Shown: positions 24,596 to 33,095 of the stretch, one piece after another
Layout of the letters: each line of letters opens with the position of its first letter
Position numbering within the stretch: position 1 is the stretch's first letter
Translations under genes and position numbers: made by a program
Assembly: GCA_900316205.1 (NCBI GenBank)
Contig: ONBX01000007.1
Span: forward strand, 1-64,000
Direction of reading: 5' to 3'
DNA length: 64,000 nt
From: an uncultured Eubacteriales bacterium
Lineage (GTDB): Bacteria > Bacillota > Clostridia > Oscillospirales > Oscillospiraceae
Notes under the pieces: model-generated
What the model was told of the DNA's origin: nothing
Seen by the model: only the letters and a program-made list of their open reading frames with translations
The model's database searches: none

Positions 24596-25274
24596 AGCTG
24601 AAATACCCGTCATTTCCGTCGCTGGTCACATGGCCTTCCTCGATCTTGATGACGCGCTTGGCAAAGGCGTTGACCAGTTCCTTCTCATGGGTCACCACCA
24701 GAACGGTGGTCCCCATCTCGTTGATCTTCTCGAACAGGAGCATCAGCTCCAGGCTGCGCACCGGGTCCAGATTGCCGGTAGGCTCATCGGCCACCAGCAT
24801 CCGCGGTGAATTCACCAGGGCGCGGGCAATGGCAACACGCTGCTGCTCGCCGCCGGAAAGCTCATGGGGAAGGCGCTTTTCGCGTCCTTCCAGCCCGACC
24901 AGCTCCAGAACATAGGGCACGCGGCGGCGGATGTCCCTGGCGGAAGCGCCAACCACACGCATGGCAAAAGCAACATTATCGTACACGTTCATGTTTTCGA
25001 TGAGACGGTAATCCTGGAATACAACACCCAGGGTGCGCCGCATCTTCGGCAGCTTGTGGCGCCGGATCTTCATCATGTCAAAGCCATTGACGATGACCCG
25101 GCCCGCATCGGCCCGGACCTCGCCGGTGATCAGCTTCATCAGACTTGTCTTGCCGGATCCGGATGGACCGACAAGGAAGACGAATTCGCCGTCATCAACC
25201 TTCAGATCTACGCCGTCCAGGGCCTTCGCGCCGCTGTTGTCGTAGGTCAGCTTGACTTTTTCAAAGCGAACCAT
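24588..25274 (-). CDS. ftsE: Cell division ATP-binding protein FtsE
   Basis: ABC ATPase of the FtsEX complex at the septum. 228 residues with Walker A GPSGSGKTS (about 37-45), signature LSGGEQQRVAIARA, Walker B MLVADEPTGNLD and the FtsE-typical VVFQDYRLIENMNVYDNVAFAMRV. Starts with AACGGAGGATAACT before ATG. It is 79 bp after the CdaR-type regulator gene with no obvious terminator between, so joint transcription is possible. Confidence 0.96.
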   Translation of the reverse strand: MVRFEKVKLTYDNSGAKALDGVDLKVDDGEFVFLVGPSGSGKTSLMKLITGEVRADAGRVIVNGFDMMKIRRHKLPKMRRTLGVVFQDYRLIENMNVYDNVAFAMRVVGASARDIRRRVPYVLELVGLEGREKRLPHELSGGEQQRVAIARALVNSPRMLVADEPTGNLDPVRSLELMLLFEKINEMGTTVLVVTHEKELVNAFAKRVIKIEEGHVTSDGNDGYFSYE

Positions 25275-25353
25275 AGTTATCCTCCGTTATGTGGGATTTG
25301 CGAATGATCTGCGATCGTATGGATCTATGGGGAGTTCCCCCTGCTGCGAGCAC

Positions 25354-26451
25354 TCAGTATTTGAAATTGTTCAGAGAGTCCAGATACATTTTGACCATCA
25401 TGGCCACCTTGAACACGATGGCGTGGTCGAATTCTCTCAGGTCAAGGCCGGTGATTTTCTTGATTTTCTCCAGGCGGTAGACCAGGGTGTTGCGGTGGAC
25501 GTAGAGCTTTCTGGAGGTCTCGGAGACATTCAGATTGTTCTCAAAGAAACGATTGATGGTCTCCAGCGTATCCTCGTCCAGGGTCTCAATGGGATTTTTC
25601 TTGAACACCTCGTTCAGGAACATTTCGCAAAGGGTGGTGGGCAGTTGATAGATGATGCGGCCCAGGCCCAGGTTTTCATAGTGGATGATGGACTTTTCGC
25701 TCTCGAAGATGCGGCCCACGTCAATGGCGACCTGCGCTTCCTTGTAGCGATCTGCCAGCTCCCGCAGGTGGCGGGCGGTGGTGCTCACGCCGATGACGCA
25801 GCGAATCCCCAGTTCCTCGTGCAGTGCATTCTCGATGCCGCGGGCAACCTTTTTGACCTCGTCCAGATTCTCGGGATTCAGCAGGGACTTTACGACCACC
25901 ACATCGGTCTCGTTGATATTGAGCACAAAGTCCTTCTGCTTATCCGGGAAGAGCCGACCGATCACTTCCACGGCAGCCACATCGGCGTTGTTCATCTGGC
26001 GCACCAGAAGCACGATCCGGGGCTCGTCCGTGACAAAATGAAGCTCCTTGGCACGGACATACACATCTCCGGGAAGGATATTATCCGAGATGATATTTTT
26101 GATGAAGGCAGCCTTGTTGTGCTTTTCCTCGAAATTATTCTTGGCTTCGCCGAAAGCCACCGCAGCAACGGCACATACCGTACGGGAAACGCCGTCTGTC
26201 CCTTCCACGAAGGCGGCAAAGTCCAGCTTGCCGCTATCGGAATTCAGGGCACAGAAGCTGCGGTTCTCCGCGGAAACAGGCAATCCGTGAGCCTGCTCCA
26301 GGTCAAAGCTGTGGAAATCGTCCAGGCGGGAGCCGATCATCGCCAGCTCGCTTGCCGCGACCACGAATCCCTGTTCGTCCACGACGCCGATGGGGCGATC
26401 TACCGCGTCCTTCATCTGAATAATCACGTTCTGGAAAATTCTGCTGGACAT
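25354..26451 (-). CDS. CdaR/PucR-type transcriptional regulator
   Basis: 365 residues in CdaR order: N-terminal sugar-diacid-recognition-like domain (about 1-130, IGVVDEQGFVVAASELAMIG), a GGDEF-like middle (about 140-280) and a C-terminal PucR helix-turn-helix (about 305-330, NVSETSRKLYVHRNTLVYRLEKI). CdaR activates glycerate/glucarate use in E. coli, but clostridial copies sit in varied contexts and no sugar-acid genes are nearby. Possible role: sensing a carboxylated metabolite and controlling itself or ftsEX. RBS AGGAGGAGATAAC is strong. Confidence 0.87.
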   Translation of the reverse strand: MSSRIFQNVIIQMKDAVDRPIGVVDEQGFVVAASELAMIGSRLDDFHSFDLEQAHGLPVSAENRSFCALNSDSGKLDFAAFVEGTDGVSRTVCAVAAVAFGEAKNNFEEKHNKAAFIKNIISDNILPGDVYVRAKELHFVTDEPRIVLLVRQMNNADVAAVEVIGRLFPDKQKDFVLNINETDVVVVKSLLNPENLDEVKKVARGIENALHEELGIRCVIGVSTTARHLRELADRYKEAQVAIDVGRIFESEKSIIHYENLGLGRIIYQLPTTLCEMFLNEVFKKNPIETLDEDTLETINRFFENNLNVSETSRKLYVHRNTLVYRLEKIKKITGLDLREFDHAIVFKVAMMVKMYLDSLNNFKY

Positions 26452-26473
26452 GTTATCTCCTCCTGTGAGCAGC

Positions 26474-26554
26474 GGTCAAAGCCAATCTGGTCAAATTGCC
26501 AAAGCCCCGCATAATATCTTTGACCATAATAACTCCAAAGCTCGTGATTTTCAA
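26474..26554 (-). promoter_or_regulatory. Promoter of the CdaR-type gene with three GGTCAAA sites
   Basis: Minus-strand TTGAAA (26549-26554), 17-bp spacer and TATTAT (26526-26531). The 7-mer GGTCAAA/TTTGACC occurs at 26474-26480, 26489-26495 (same orientation) and 26519-26525 (opposite), all at or just after the expected start site. They are candidate operators for autoregulation. Confidence 0.55.
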
Positions 26555-26654
26555 TAGAAAATGCGTTGTTATTTTGTGAATTTTTTTGCTTTTGTGGTAG
26601 GAACGCTCAAAAAGCTTCAAAAAATGGCTTGACTTTTGACATTTTTCCCATATG

Positions 26655-27365
26655 TCAAGTTCTGAACACTCTGCACAAATCCTCCTGCCCCAATTCTTTC
26701 CAGCCTCCCGGACCGAGATTTTCGTCCAACAGAAGATTGCCGATGGACAGTCTCTTCAGTTCCTTCACCGGAAGGCCGCGGCTTGCCAGCATTCTGCGGA
26801 CCTGATGGTACTTCCCCTCCGTCACGCGGACCAGACATCTGCCATTACCCAGCAATTCCAGCTTGGCGGGCAGGCATTCCGTCCCGTCCCGAAGCAGCAA
26901 GCCCTCCCGAAAAGCTTTCACGTCCTCCTCGTCAGGCTCACCTTCCACGGTGGCACAATAGCATTTTTCGACTGCAGACTTTGGGGAAATGACCCGATGC
27001 AGAAAATCTCCGTCGTTCGACAGAAGCAGCAGACCGCTGGTGTCCTTGTCCAGCCTTCCAACCGGCGAGAGTCCCATCCGGCGGTATTGCTGCGGCAGCA
27101 GATCCAGCACAGTCTTTTCGTTTTTGTCCTCGGTGGCACTGACAACGCCGAGCGGTTTATACAGCATCAGGGTATGAACCGAGGCGGCGGTAACCGAGCT
27201 GCCGTCAAAACAGATCCGGTCGCTTTCCGGGTCCACCTTCCAATCGGCGCTCTTTACTGCAGCACCATTCACGCTGACGCGGCCGCTGCGGATGATCTCC
27301 CGCAGCTCCTTTCGGGATGCAAGGCCCTGATCGGCAAGAAACTTATCCAATCTGAGCTTCGGCAT
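26655..27365 (-). CDS. Pseudouridine synthase, RsuA/RluB family
   Basis: rRNA pseudouridine synthase of 236 residues. N-terminal S4 RNA-binding domain (about 1-60, LRLDKFLADQGLASRKELREIIRSGRVSVNG) and catalytic domain with Asp106 in GRLDKDTSGLLLLSNDG. Family motif YHQVRRMLASRGLPVKELKRLSIGNLLLD near the C-terminus. The exact rRNA position is not deducible; RsuA-like 16S U516 is plausible. Single gene with its own promoter. Confidence 0.93.
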   Translation of the reverse strand: MPKLRLDKFLADQGLASRKELREIIRSGRVSVNGAAVKSADWKVDPESDRICFDGSSVTAASVHTLMLYKPLGVVSATEDKNEKTVLDLLPQQYRRMGLSPVGRLDKDTSGLLLLSNDGDFLHRVISPKSAVEKCYCATVEGEPDEEDVKAFREGLLLRDGTECLPAKLELLGNGRCLVRVTEGKYHQVRRMLASRGLPVKELKRLSIGNLLLDENLGPGGWKELGQEDLCRVFRT

Positions 27366-27403
27366 ATCCTTTCCTCCTGCTGCATACAGTTCGTGACTTG
27401 TAT

Positions 27404-27432
27404 ACTATAACAGATTTTTTACTTTTTTGCAA
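27404..27432 (-). promoter_or_regulatory. Sigma-A promoter for the pseudouridine synthase gene
   Basis: Minus-strand TTGCAA (27427-27432), 17-bp spacer and TATAGT (27404-27409), about 40 bp before the ATG. Confidence 0.7.
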
Positions 27433-27548
27433 CCATTTTTATCTGTTTTGACTTTGCTTGTGGTGGAGCTTTCCAGAAAAACAGGTGAAAAACAGCGGAT
27501 GCACATATTCCCGGTGCCTGTGAATAAGCTTTTGTGGAGGTGACAAAC

Positions 27549-28016
27549 ATGAAACAGAAAACAGGCATAGGCAAAAACCGGAAGAAGGCGCTGCGGATCG
27601 TGCTGGTCGCGGCGATCCTGCTCACGGCTCTGATCCTGTACCGTGGAAACAAAACATCCGACGGGGTTTCAACCTCGGAGGGGCGGGCAGCCTTCCTGCA
27701 GAAGTTTGGCTGGGAAATCGATCCTGCCAGCGAGGATGTACGTACCGTACAGCTTCCTCAGGTGCTGGAGGGTATGCTGCTGCGCTACAACGAGGTACAG
27801 CTGAAGCAGGGTTATGATCTGACCGGGCATCTGGGAGAAACCTGTCAGCAATTTACGTATCGGGTCCTGAATTATCCGGACAAGGAGCAAACCGTTCTGG
27901 CGACGCTGTATATTCAGGGGGACCGGGTGATCGCCGGAGACATCCACAGCACAGCGCTCAACGGCTTTCTGCAGGGACTCAAGCTGGAGCAGGACCAGGC
28001 GAAGGAGCAGGAATAG
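27549..28016 (+). CDS. DUF4830-like membrane-anchored protein
   Basis: About 155 residues, function unknown. N-terminal Lys/Arg patch and one membrane helix (about 15-32, ALRIVLVAAILLTALIL). The extracytoplasmic part (LQKFGWEIDPASEDVRTVQLPQVLEGMLLRYNEVQLKQGYDL, then YRVLNYPD) resembles DUF4830 of Clostridia. ATG at 27549 has TGGAGGTGACAAAC upstream; an ATG five codons earlier lacks such a site. Faces the metallophosphoesterase gene, sharing its terminator. Confidence 0.75.
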   Translation: MKQKTGIGKNRKKALRIVLVAAILLTALILYRGNKTSDGVSTSEGRAAFLQKFGWEIDPASEDVRTVQLPQVLEGMLLRYNEVQLKQGYDLTGHLGETCQQFTYRVLNYPDKEQTVLATLYIQGDRVIAGDIHSTALNGFLQGLKLEQDQAKEQE

Positions 28017-28058
28017 GAAAACAGCCGCACCGATGAAAATCGATGCGGCTGTGTTTTA
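28017..28058. terminator. Bidirectional terminator
   Basis: Arms 28021-28034 and 28039-28052 (ACAGCCGCACCGAT with ATCGATGCGGCTGT, one mismatch). T-rich on the plus strand and A-rich (T on minus) on the other side. It serves the convergent genes ending at 28016 and 28056. Confidence 0.8.
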
Positions 28059-29321
28059 TTTCTCGTTGCTCCAGCGGGTATAATCCGCTCCGATCTCCGG
28101 TACAAGAGAAGCGAAATAACCGCTGAAGGAGCTGCGGTTGTTTTCCCATTCCGTCAGAAGCGACCCATCCGGGTCCAGTGCCGGAAGGTCTCGCAGGTCC
28201 CCCGTAAAGTAGCCCAGGTTGAGTTCGCAGGCATAGTGGATCAGCTTTTGCGCTATCTCCGGGTCATAATCCTTCTTTGCCAGCATGGCTTCGGCCTGAA
28301 CTCTGGTGCGATCTCGCAGCCGGTCCAGGGCATACTCCGGGAAATGCTGAAAATCCTCATTCTCGATTCCCTGCTTCTTTGCCCAGGCAGCCAGGTCTAC
28401 GCTCCTGGTCTCGTAGCGCAGGCGATCCGCTTCCCGATAGACAAGTCCGTAACGGCAGGCGCTCATGGTGAGCGGGGATGTGGTGATCTCTGTGACCGTC
28501 CCTTCCGTTTGGATATGCTGGATGTGCAGGTGCCCGCTGAGCATCAGGGGCACTTCATAGCGCTCCAGCAGCCGCTGCAGGGCTTCCGAGCATGTCAGCA
28601 TATAACCACCCCGGAAAACGGAATGCTGATACAGGTTCTGGTGACAGGCAGCAAGGACCACCATGCCCTCCTCCTTCGCAGCGGACAGCTGTTCCTCTGC
28701 CCACGCCAAAGTCACTTTGGACAGGCTGCAGTAGTCATGGAAGGTATTGGCGTCCAGCATGAGAATTCTTGTGCTGCCGTTCATCTGCGCCATATAGCTC
28801 TCGGAGTCCGTGTCCCGGGACAGCGCCTCCTCAAAACCGAATGCGCCGTAGATCTGACTGAACTCCTCCCCGGTAACGCTGGGCACCAACTCATAAGCGT
28901 CCCCGAAGAAGGCGGCAGAGGTGCCGCGATAGACATCATGATTGCCGGGGAGGACGAATACCGGGATCCCCGCATCTTCAACAAGCTGAAGCTTTGCCGC
29001 AAGGGACTCGTGGCTGGCCCGCGCGCCGTTGAAGCTGAGGTCTCCGGTGAGGATCAGGGCTTCCGGCTTACATAGGATCACCTCTTCCAAGAAGGCGTCC
29101 GTGATCTCAACGCAGTACTCCGTCACTTTGCCGTCACCGTTCTCCATTACCCGGTGGAAATACTCCCCATGGTCGGTGAGTTCCGGCGCCAGATAATGCA
29201 GATCCGAGGCAGTGATCACAGAATAGCCGCTCTCTTCTTCCTTAGTTTTCTCCCCGCAGGCGCAAAGGCCAAGACAGAGAAGCAACATCAGAAGCACGGC
29301 AGGCAAGTGTTTTCCCGACAC
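28056..29321 (-). CDS. Lipoprotein metallophosphoesterase
   Basis: Predicted secreted lipoprotein of 421 residues with a calcineurin-like phosphoesterase domain. Signal peptide with lipobox LCAC (Cys22), then metal motifs in order: ITASDLHYL, LTGDLSFNGA, LPGNHDVYRG, ACHQN and SGHLHIQHIQ. GTG at 29321 is chosen because AGGAGG lies eight bases upstream; a TTG at 29348 has none. Substrate unknown; relatives act on cyclic nucleotides or phosphodiesters. Attached to the outer face of the membrane. Confidence 0.88.
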   Translation of the reverse strand: MSGKHLPAVLLMLLLCLGLCACGEKTKEEESGYSVITASDLHYLAPELTDHGEYFHRVMENGDGKVTEYCVEITDAFLEEVILCKPEALILTGDLSFNGARASHESLAAKLQLVEDAGIPVFVLPGNHDVYRGTSAAFFGDAYELVPSVTGEEFSQIYGAFGFEEALSRDTDSESYMAQMNGSTRILMLDANTFHDYCSLSKVTLAWAEEQLSAAKEEGMVVLAACHQNLYQHSVFRGGYMLTCSEALQRLLERYEVPLMLSGHLHIQHIQTEGTVTEITTSPLTMSACRYGLVYREADRLRYETRSVDLAAWAKKQGIENEDFQHFPEYALDRLRDRTRVQAEAMLAKKDYDPEIAQKLIHYACELNLGYFTGDLRDLPALDPDGSLLTEWENNRSSFSGYFASLVPEIGADYTRWSNEK

Positions 29322-29392
29322 AGGCAATCCCTCCTTCCTTTTGTGCAATTATATCGGATAATCACTGTCCATGCAAGCCCCGCTTTCTCTGC

Positions 29393-29420
29393 TTGCGAAA
29401 TCCGCAGTTTATGGTATAGT
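29393..29420 (+). promoter_or_regulatory. Sigma-A promoter for the GNAT-PNPOx fusion gene
   Basis: TTGCGA (29393-29398), 16-bp spacer and TATAGT (29415-29420), about 22 bp before the ATG. Confidence 0.6.
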
Positions 29421-29442
29421 GAATGTCAAAGGAGATGATGAT

Positions 29443-30483
29443 ATGGATCATAAGGGAACGCGCCGTCTGGAGACGGATCGTCTGCTGCTGCGTGCATTTT
29501 CGCCCGAGGACGGGGATGCCATGTTCCGCAACTGGGCCCATGACGCAGAGGTGACACGGTATCTGACCTGGCAGCCTCATGCCGACGCTTCCGTTTCCCG
29601 GCAGATCGCCGATGCCTGGGCCAAGGAAACAGAAAAGAAGGATTTCTATCAGTGGGCCATTGTTCCGAAGGAACTGGGCGAGCCCATCGGCAGTATTTCC
29701 GTTGTCCACATCAACGAACAATATGAGACCGCGGAGCTGGGCTACTGCATCGGCAGAGCCTGGTGGGGTCAGGGTCTTACTGCGGAGGCTCTGCGGGCTG
29801 TGGTCGAGTATTTGATCCGGGAAGTTCATTTCCGGAAAGTATCTGCCCGTCACGATGTTCACAACCCCAATTCCGGCAAGGTCATGCGCAAGGCCGGCAT
29901 GAAGCAGGAGGGGATCCTCCGCCGCAGCGGCAGCAACAACAGCGATCCCTGCTGTGATCTGGCGCTTTATTCCATTCTGGCCGAAGAGCTGGATACTCCC
30001 TCCCCTGCCTTCCGCCCTGTTGCCCGGGTAAAACAGACGCTCTCCCCAGAGGAATGCATCCGAATCCTGAAACAGCAAAAGCGGGGCGTTCTCTCCGTTC
30101 TGGGCGATGGAGACTACCCCTACGCTCTCCCCATTAACCACTGGTACGACCCGGAGGATGGAAAGCTCTACTTCCACAGCGGGATGACCGGGCACAAGAT
30201 CGACGCCATGCGGCGCTGGGAGAAAGCCAGCTTCTGCGTGATGGAGCAGGCGGAGACGGCGGATGACGGCTGGTCGTTGTTTTTTCACAGCGTCATCGTC
30301 TTTGGCCGCCTGGAGATTGTGGAGGACCATGATCGGGCCCTGGAGATCAGCCGCAGGCTCTCCTATCAGTTCACCGATGACAGGGAATATATCGAATGGG
30401 AGGTAGCCCATGCCGGTCACCGCGTCCTCTGCTTCTCTCTCACGCCGGAGCACATCACCGGCAAGCGGGTCCATGAGAAATAG
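29443..30483 (+). CDS. GNAT acetyltransferase fused to PNPOx/Nim-like FMN-binding domain
   Basis: 346 residues in two domains. Residues about 1-180 are a RimJ/RimL-type GNAT acetyltransferase (LETDRLLLRAFSPEDGDAMFRNW, GYCIGRAWWGQGLTAEALRAVVEYL, VMRKAGMKQEGILR). Residues about 190-346 resemble the pyridoxamine-phosphate-oxidase-like NimA fold (RGVLSVLGDGDYPYALPINHWYDPEDGKLYFHSGMTGHKIDAM, SVIVFGRLEIV). Each is usually a separate protein. ATG at 29443 has AAAGGAGATGATGAT upstream; the upstream in-frame extension covers the promoter. The combination suggests detoxification or self-modification, but the substrate is unknown. Confidence 0.88.
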   Translation: MDHKGTRRLETDRLLLRAFSPEDGDAMFRNWAHDAEVTRYLTWQPHADASVSRQIADAWAKETEKKDFYQWAIVPKELGEPIGSISVVHINEQYETAELGYCIGRAWWGQGLTAEALRAVVEYLIREVHFRKVSARHDVHNPNSGKVMRKAGMKQEGILRRSGSNNSDPCCDLALYSILAEELDTPSPAFRPVARVKQTLSPEECIRILKQQKRGVLSVLGDGDYPYALPINHWYDPEDGKLYFHSGMTGHKIDAMRRWEKASFCVMEQAETADDGWSLFFHSVIVFGRLEIVEDHDRALEISRRLSYQFTDDREYIEWEVAHAGHRVLCFSLTPEHITGKRVHEK

Positions 30484-30522
30484 TTTTTAGTTTTTAGTTC
30501 GTAGATTGTAGAATGAAAATCG

Positions 30523-30559
30523 AAAAAACTCTCGGATCTACAGGATCCGAGAGTTTTTT
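30523..30559. terminator. Bidirectional terminator
   Basis: Arms AAAAAACTCTCGGATC (30523-30538) and its complement (30544-30559) give T runs on both strands. It lies between the plus-strand fusion gene and the minus-strand gpmI. Repetitive TAGTTTTTAGTT (30481-30500) and TTTCTAGAAACAAGAAACG (30603-30621) flank it. Confidence 0.88.
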
Positions 30560-30633
30560 CGTTGATGTGAAATTCCGGTAACTGAAAACAGCTTGACGCT
30601 CGTTTCTAGAAACAAGAAACGAAAAACGAATAC

Positions 30634-32145
30634 TTATTTGATCAGGCACTTGCCGGTCATATCGGCGGGCTGCTCGATGCCGATGAGCTTCAGGATCGTG
30701 GGGGCGATATCGGCAAGTCTGCCCGGCTCCAGCTCGATCCCCTTCTGGCGCACGCAGAAGGGCACAGGATTCGTGGTGTGAGCGGTATTGACCTTTCCGG
30801 TCTCATCGAACATCACGTCGGCATTGCCGTGGTCCGCGGTCACCAGCAGCACCACGTCGTCGTGCTTTTCCACCTCGGCCAGGATCCGGCCCATGCAGCC
30901 GTCAACGGTCTCCACAGCCTTCACGGCAGCTTCCATCACGCCGGTATGACCCACCATGTCGCAGTTGGCAAAGTTGCAGACAATCAGGCTGTACTGCTCG
31001 GAAGCGATGGCCTCCACCACCTTATCGGCAACCTTCTCCGCGCTCATCTGGGGGATCAGGTCATAGGTGGGGAATTCTTTAGGAGAGGGCACCAGGCAGC
31101 GGTCCTCGCCCTCGCACTGCTTCTCCACACCACCGTTGAAGAAGAAGGTGACATGGGCGTACTTCTCGGTCTCCGCCACGCGGAACTGCTTGAGGCCGCG
31201 GGAGCTGATGATATCGCCGATGGTGTTCTTGATGACCTCGGGAGGATAGGCGATGGGCAGCGGCAGTGCCTCGTCATACTGCGCGGTGCAGACATAGCTG
31301 AGGGGAAACACGGTCTTGGGACGCTGGAATCCGTCAAAATCGGGCAGATTCAGAGCCCAGGTCATTTCGCGGGCACGGTCCGGGCGGAAGTTCATGAAAA
31401 TGACGCTGTCGCCCTGGTTGATAGCGCCGTCCTTGCAGACCACGGTGGGTTCCACGAACTCGTCGGTAACGCCCTTGGCGTAGCTGTCCTCCACAGCCTT
31501 CACAGGGTCCGTTGCCTCCACGCCCTCGCCGCAGACGATGGCGCGATAGCCCTTCTCCACACGGTCCCAGCGCTTGTCGCGGTCCATGCCCCAGAAGCGG
31601 CCCTGGATGGTGGCGATCTGTGCGTTGCCAAGAGACTGGCACTTCTCGTGCAGCTCCTTCACAAAACCAGCGCCGCTGGTGGGCGGCACGTCGCGGCCGT
31701 CCAGGAAGCAGTGGACATAAACCTTCTCCACACCGCGCTGTTTTGCCATATCCAGGATGCCGAAAATGTGGGTGATGTGGCTGTGCACGCCGCCGTTGGA
31801 GAGCAAACCCATGATGTGCAGAGCCTTACCGTTGGCCTTGGCGTCTTCGATGGCCTTGATATAGACCTTGTTTTCAAAGAACTTGCCGGTCTGGATCTCC
31901 TGGGTGATCTTCGGCAGGATCTGGAATACCACGCGACCGGCGCCAATGTTGGTGTGACCCACCTCGGAGTTGCCCATCTGGCCCTCGGGCAGGCCCACGT
32001 CAAGTCCGGAGGCCTGCAGCTGGGTGCAGGGATACTCGGCAAAGAGCTTGTCAAGATTGGGCTTCTTGGCCTGGGCAATGGCGTTGCCGGCAGTGGGAGG
32101 CGCGATGCCGAAACCGTCCAGAATGATAAAAACGGCTTTTTTCAT
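30634..32145 (-). CDS. gpmI: 2,3-bisphosphoglycerate-independent phosphoglycerate mutase
   Basis: Interconverts 3- and 2-phosphoglycerate in glycolysis, Mn-dependent. The 503-residue product has the alkaline-phosphatase fold with nucleophile Ser60 in GQMGNSEVGHTNIGAG, metal ligands in ILDGFG, GRFWGMDRDKRW, NFANCDMVGHTG and VTADHGNADVM. Full length. It follows tpiA at 74 bp with a possible weak terminator between, in the trmL-pgk-tpiA-gpmI run. Confidence 0.97.
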   Translation of the reverse strand: MKKAVFIILDGFGIAPPTAGNAIAQAKKPNLDKLFAEYPCTQLQASGLDVGLPEGQMGNSEVGHTNIGAGRVVFQILPKITQEIQTGKFFENKVYIKAIEDAKANGKALHIMGLLSNGGVHSHITHIFGILDMAKQRGVEKVYVHCFLDGRDVPPTSGAGFVKELHEKCQSLGNAQIATIQGRFWGMDRDKRWDRVEKGYRAIVCGEGVEATDPVKAVEDSYAKGVTDEFVEPTVVCKDGAINQGDSVIFMNFRPDRAREMTWALNLPDFDGFQRPKTVFPLSYVCTAQYDEALPLPIAYPPEVIKNTIGDIISSRGLKQFRVAETEKYAHVTFFFNGGVEKQCEGEDRCLVPSPKEFPTYDLIPQMSAEKVADKVVEAIASEQYSLIVCNFANCDMVGHTGVMEAAVKAVETVDGCMGRILAEVEKHDDVVLLVTADHGNADVMFDETGKVNTAHTTNPVPFCVRQKGIELEPGRLADIAPTILKLIGIEQPADMTGKCLIK

Positions 32146-32173
32146 AAAAGAGGAATTCCTTTCTGATACATTT

Positions 32174-32207
32174 GAGAAAGGGGATGCAAAGCTTTCCTTG
32201 CATCCCC
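32174..32207 (-). terminator. Hairpin between tpiA and gpmI
   Basis: GGGGATGCAA and TTGCATCCCC arms (32180-32189, 32198-32207) followed by TTTCTC on the minus strand. The T tract is weak, so it may be an attenuator lowering gpmI expression and not a full stop. Confidence 0.6.
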
Positions 32208-32219
32208 TGATATACCGGA

Positions 32220-32993
32220 TCAGTCCTGAGCGGTAGCGGCGATGATGGTGGCAAAGTCAACGGGCTTCAGGGAAGCGCCGCCGATGAGGCCGCCGTCGAT
32301 GTCGGGCTGCGCCAGCAGCTCGGCCGCGTTCTTGGCGTTCATGCTGCCGCCGTAGAGAATGCTGACAGCACGGGCGGGACGGGCGCCGTAGATCTTGCGG
32401 ATCACAGCACGGATGCCCTCGCAGACCTCCTGCGCCTGCTTGGCAGTTGCGGTCTTGCCGGTGCCGATGGCCCAGATGGGCTCATAGGCGATAACGCAGC
32501 GGCGCAGCTGGGTAGCGTCGATGCCGGAGAGAGCAGCCTTGACCTGGTAGGCAACATACTCCATGGTCAGGTCCATCTCACGCTGCTCCAGGCTCTCGCC
32601 CACGCAGATGATGGGAGCAATGCCCTTTTCCAGCAGGGCCTTGGCCTTGGCGTTGACCAGCATGTCGTCCTCGCCGTGGTACTGGCGGCGCTCACTGTGG
32701 CCGACAATGCAGTACTTGGCGCCGATATCCGCCAGCTGAGCGGCAGAGATCTCACCGGTGTAAGCACCCTTCTCAAACTTGGAAACATCCTGGGCGCCGG
32801 CGGCGACCTTGCAGTCCTTCCCGGCACGGATCAGGGCAGGGACCATCACGGCGGGGGCGCAGAGCACCACGTCGCAGCTCTTGGTCTTGGGCATATTGGC
32901 CTTCAGCTCTTCCATGAAGGGCTTGATGGTGGAAGCCAGCTGGTTCATCTTCCAGTTGCCGGCAATGATCGTCTTGCGATACTTTCTGTTCAT
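32220..32993 (-). CDS. tpiA: Triosephosphate isomerase
   Basis: Interconverts dihydroxyacetone phosphate and glyceraldehyde-3-P. The 257-residue product has Lys15 in GNWKMN, electrophile His99 in VGHSERRQYHGE, catalytic Glu171 in AYEPIWAIGTGKTA, and the phosphate-binding YGGSMNAKNA and GGLIGGASL. Complete. RBS GGAAGGAGATTATC. It follows pgk across a 102-bp gap that contains a palindromic repeat. Confidence 0.98.
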   Translation of the reverse strand: MNRKYRKTIIAGNWKMNQLASTIKPFMEELKANMPKTKSCDVVLCAPAVMVPALIRAGKDCKVAAGAQDVSKFEKGAYTGEISAAQLADIGAKYCIVGHSERRQYHGEDDMLVNAKAKALLEKGIAPIICVGESLEQREMDLTMEYVAYQVKAALSGIDATQLRRCVIAYEPIWAIGTGKTATAKQAQEVCEGIRAVIRKIYGARPARAVSILYGGSMNAKNAAELLAQPDIDGGLIGGASLKPVDFATIIAATAQD

Positions 32994-33010
32994 GATAATC
33001 TCCTTCCATA

Positions 33011-33075
33011 TAGGCTCCCCTGCCAGGGGGAGCTGTCAGCCGCCATCTCACGCAAGGCGGCTGACTGAGGGGTAT
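33011..33075. repeat. Palindromic repeat in the pgk-tpiA gap
   Basis: CTCCCCTGCCAGGGGGAG palindrome followed by GTCAGCCGCC/GGCGGCTGAC arms. Same architecture as the units in block B, so the repeat family also enters operons. Confidence 0.7.
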
Positions 33076-33095
33076 TCCCCGTTACAGCTTCAGCC

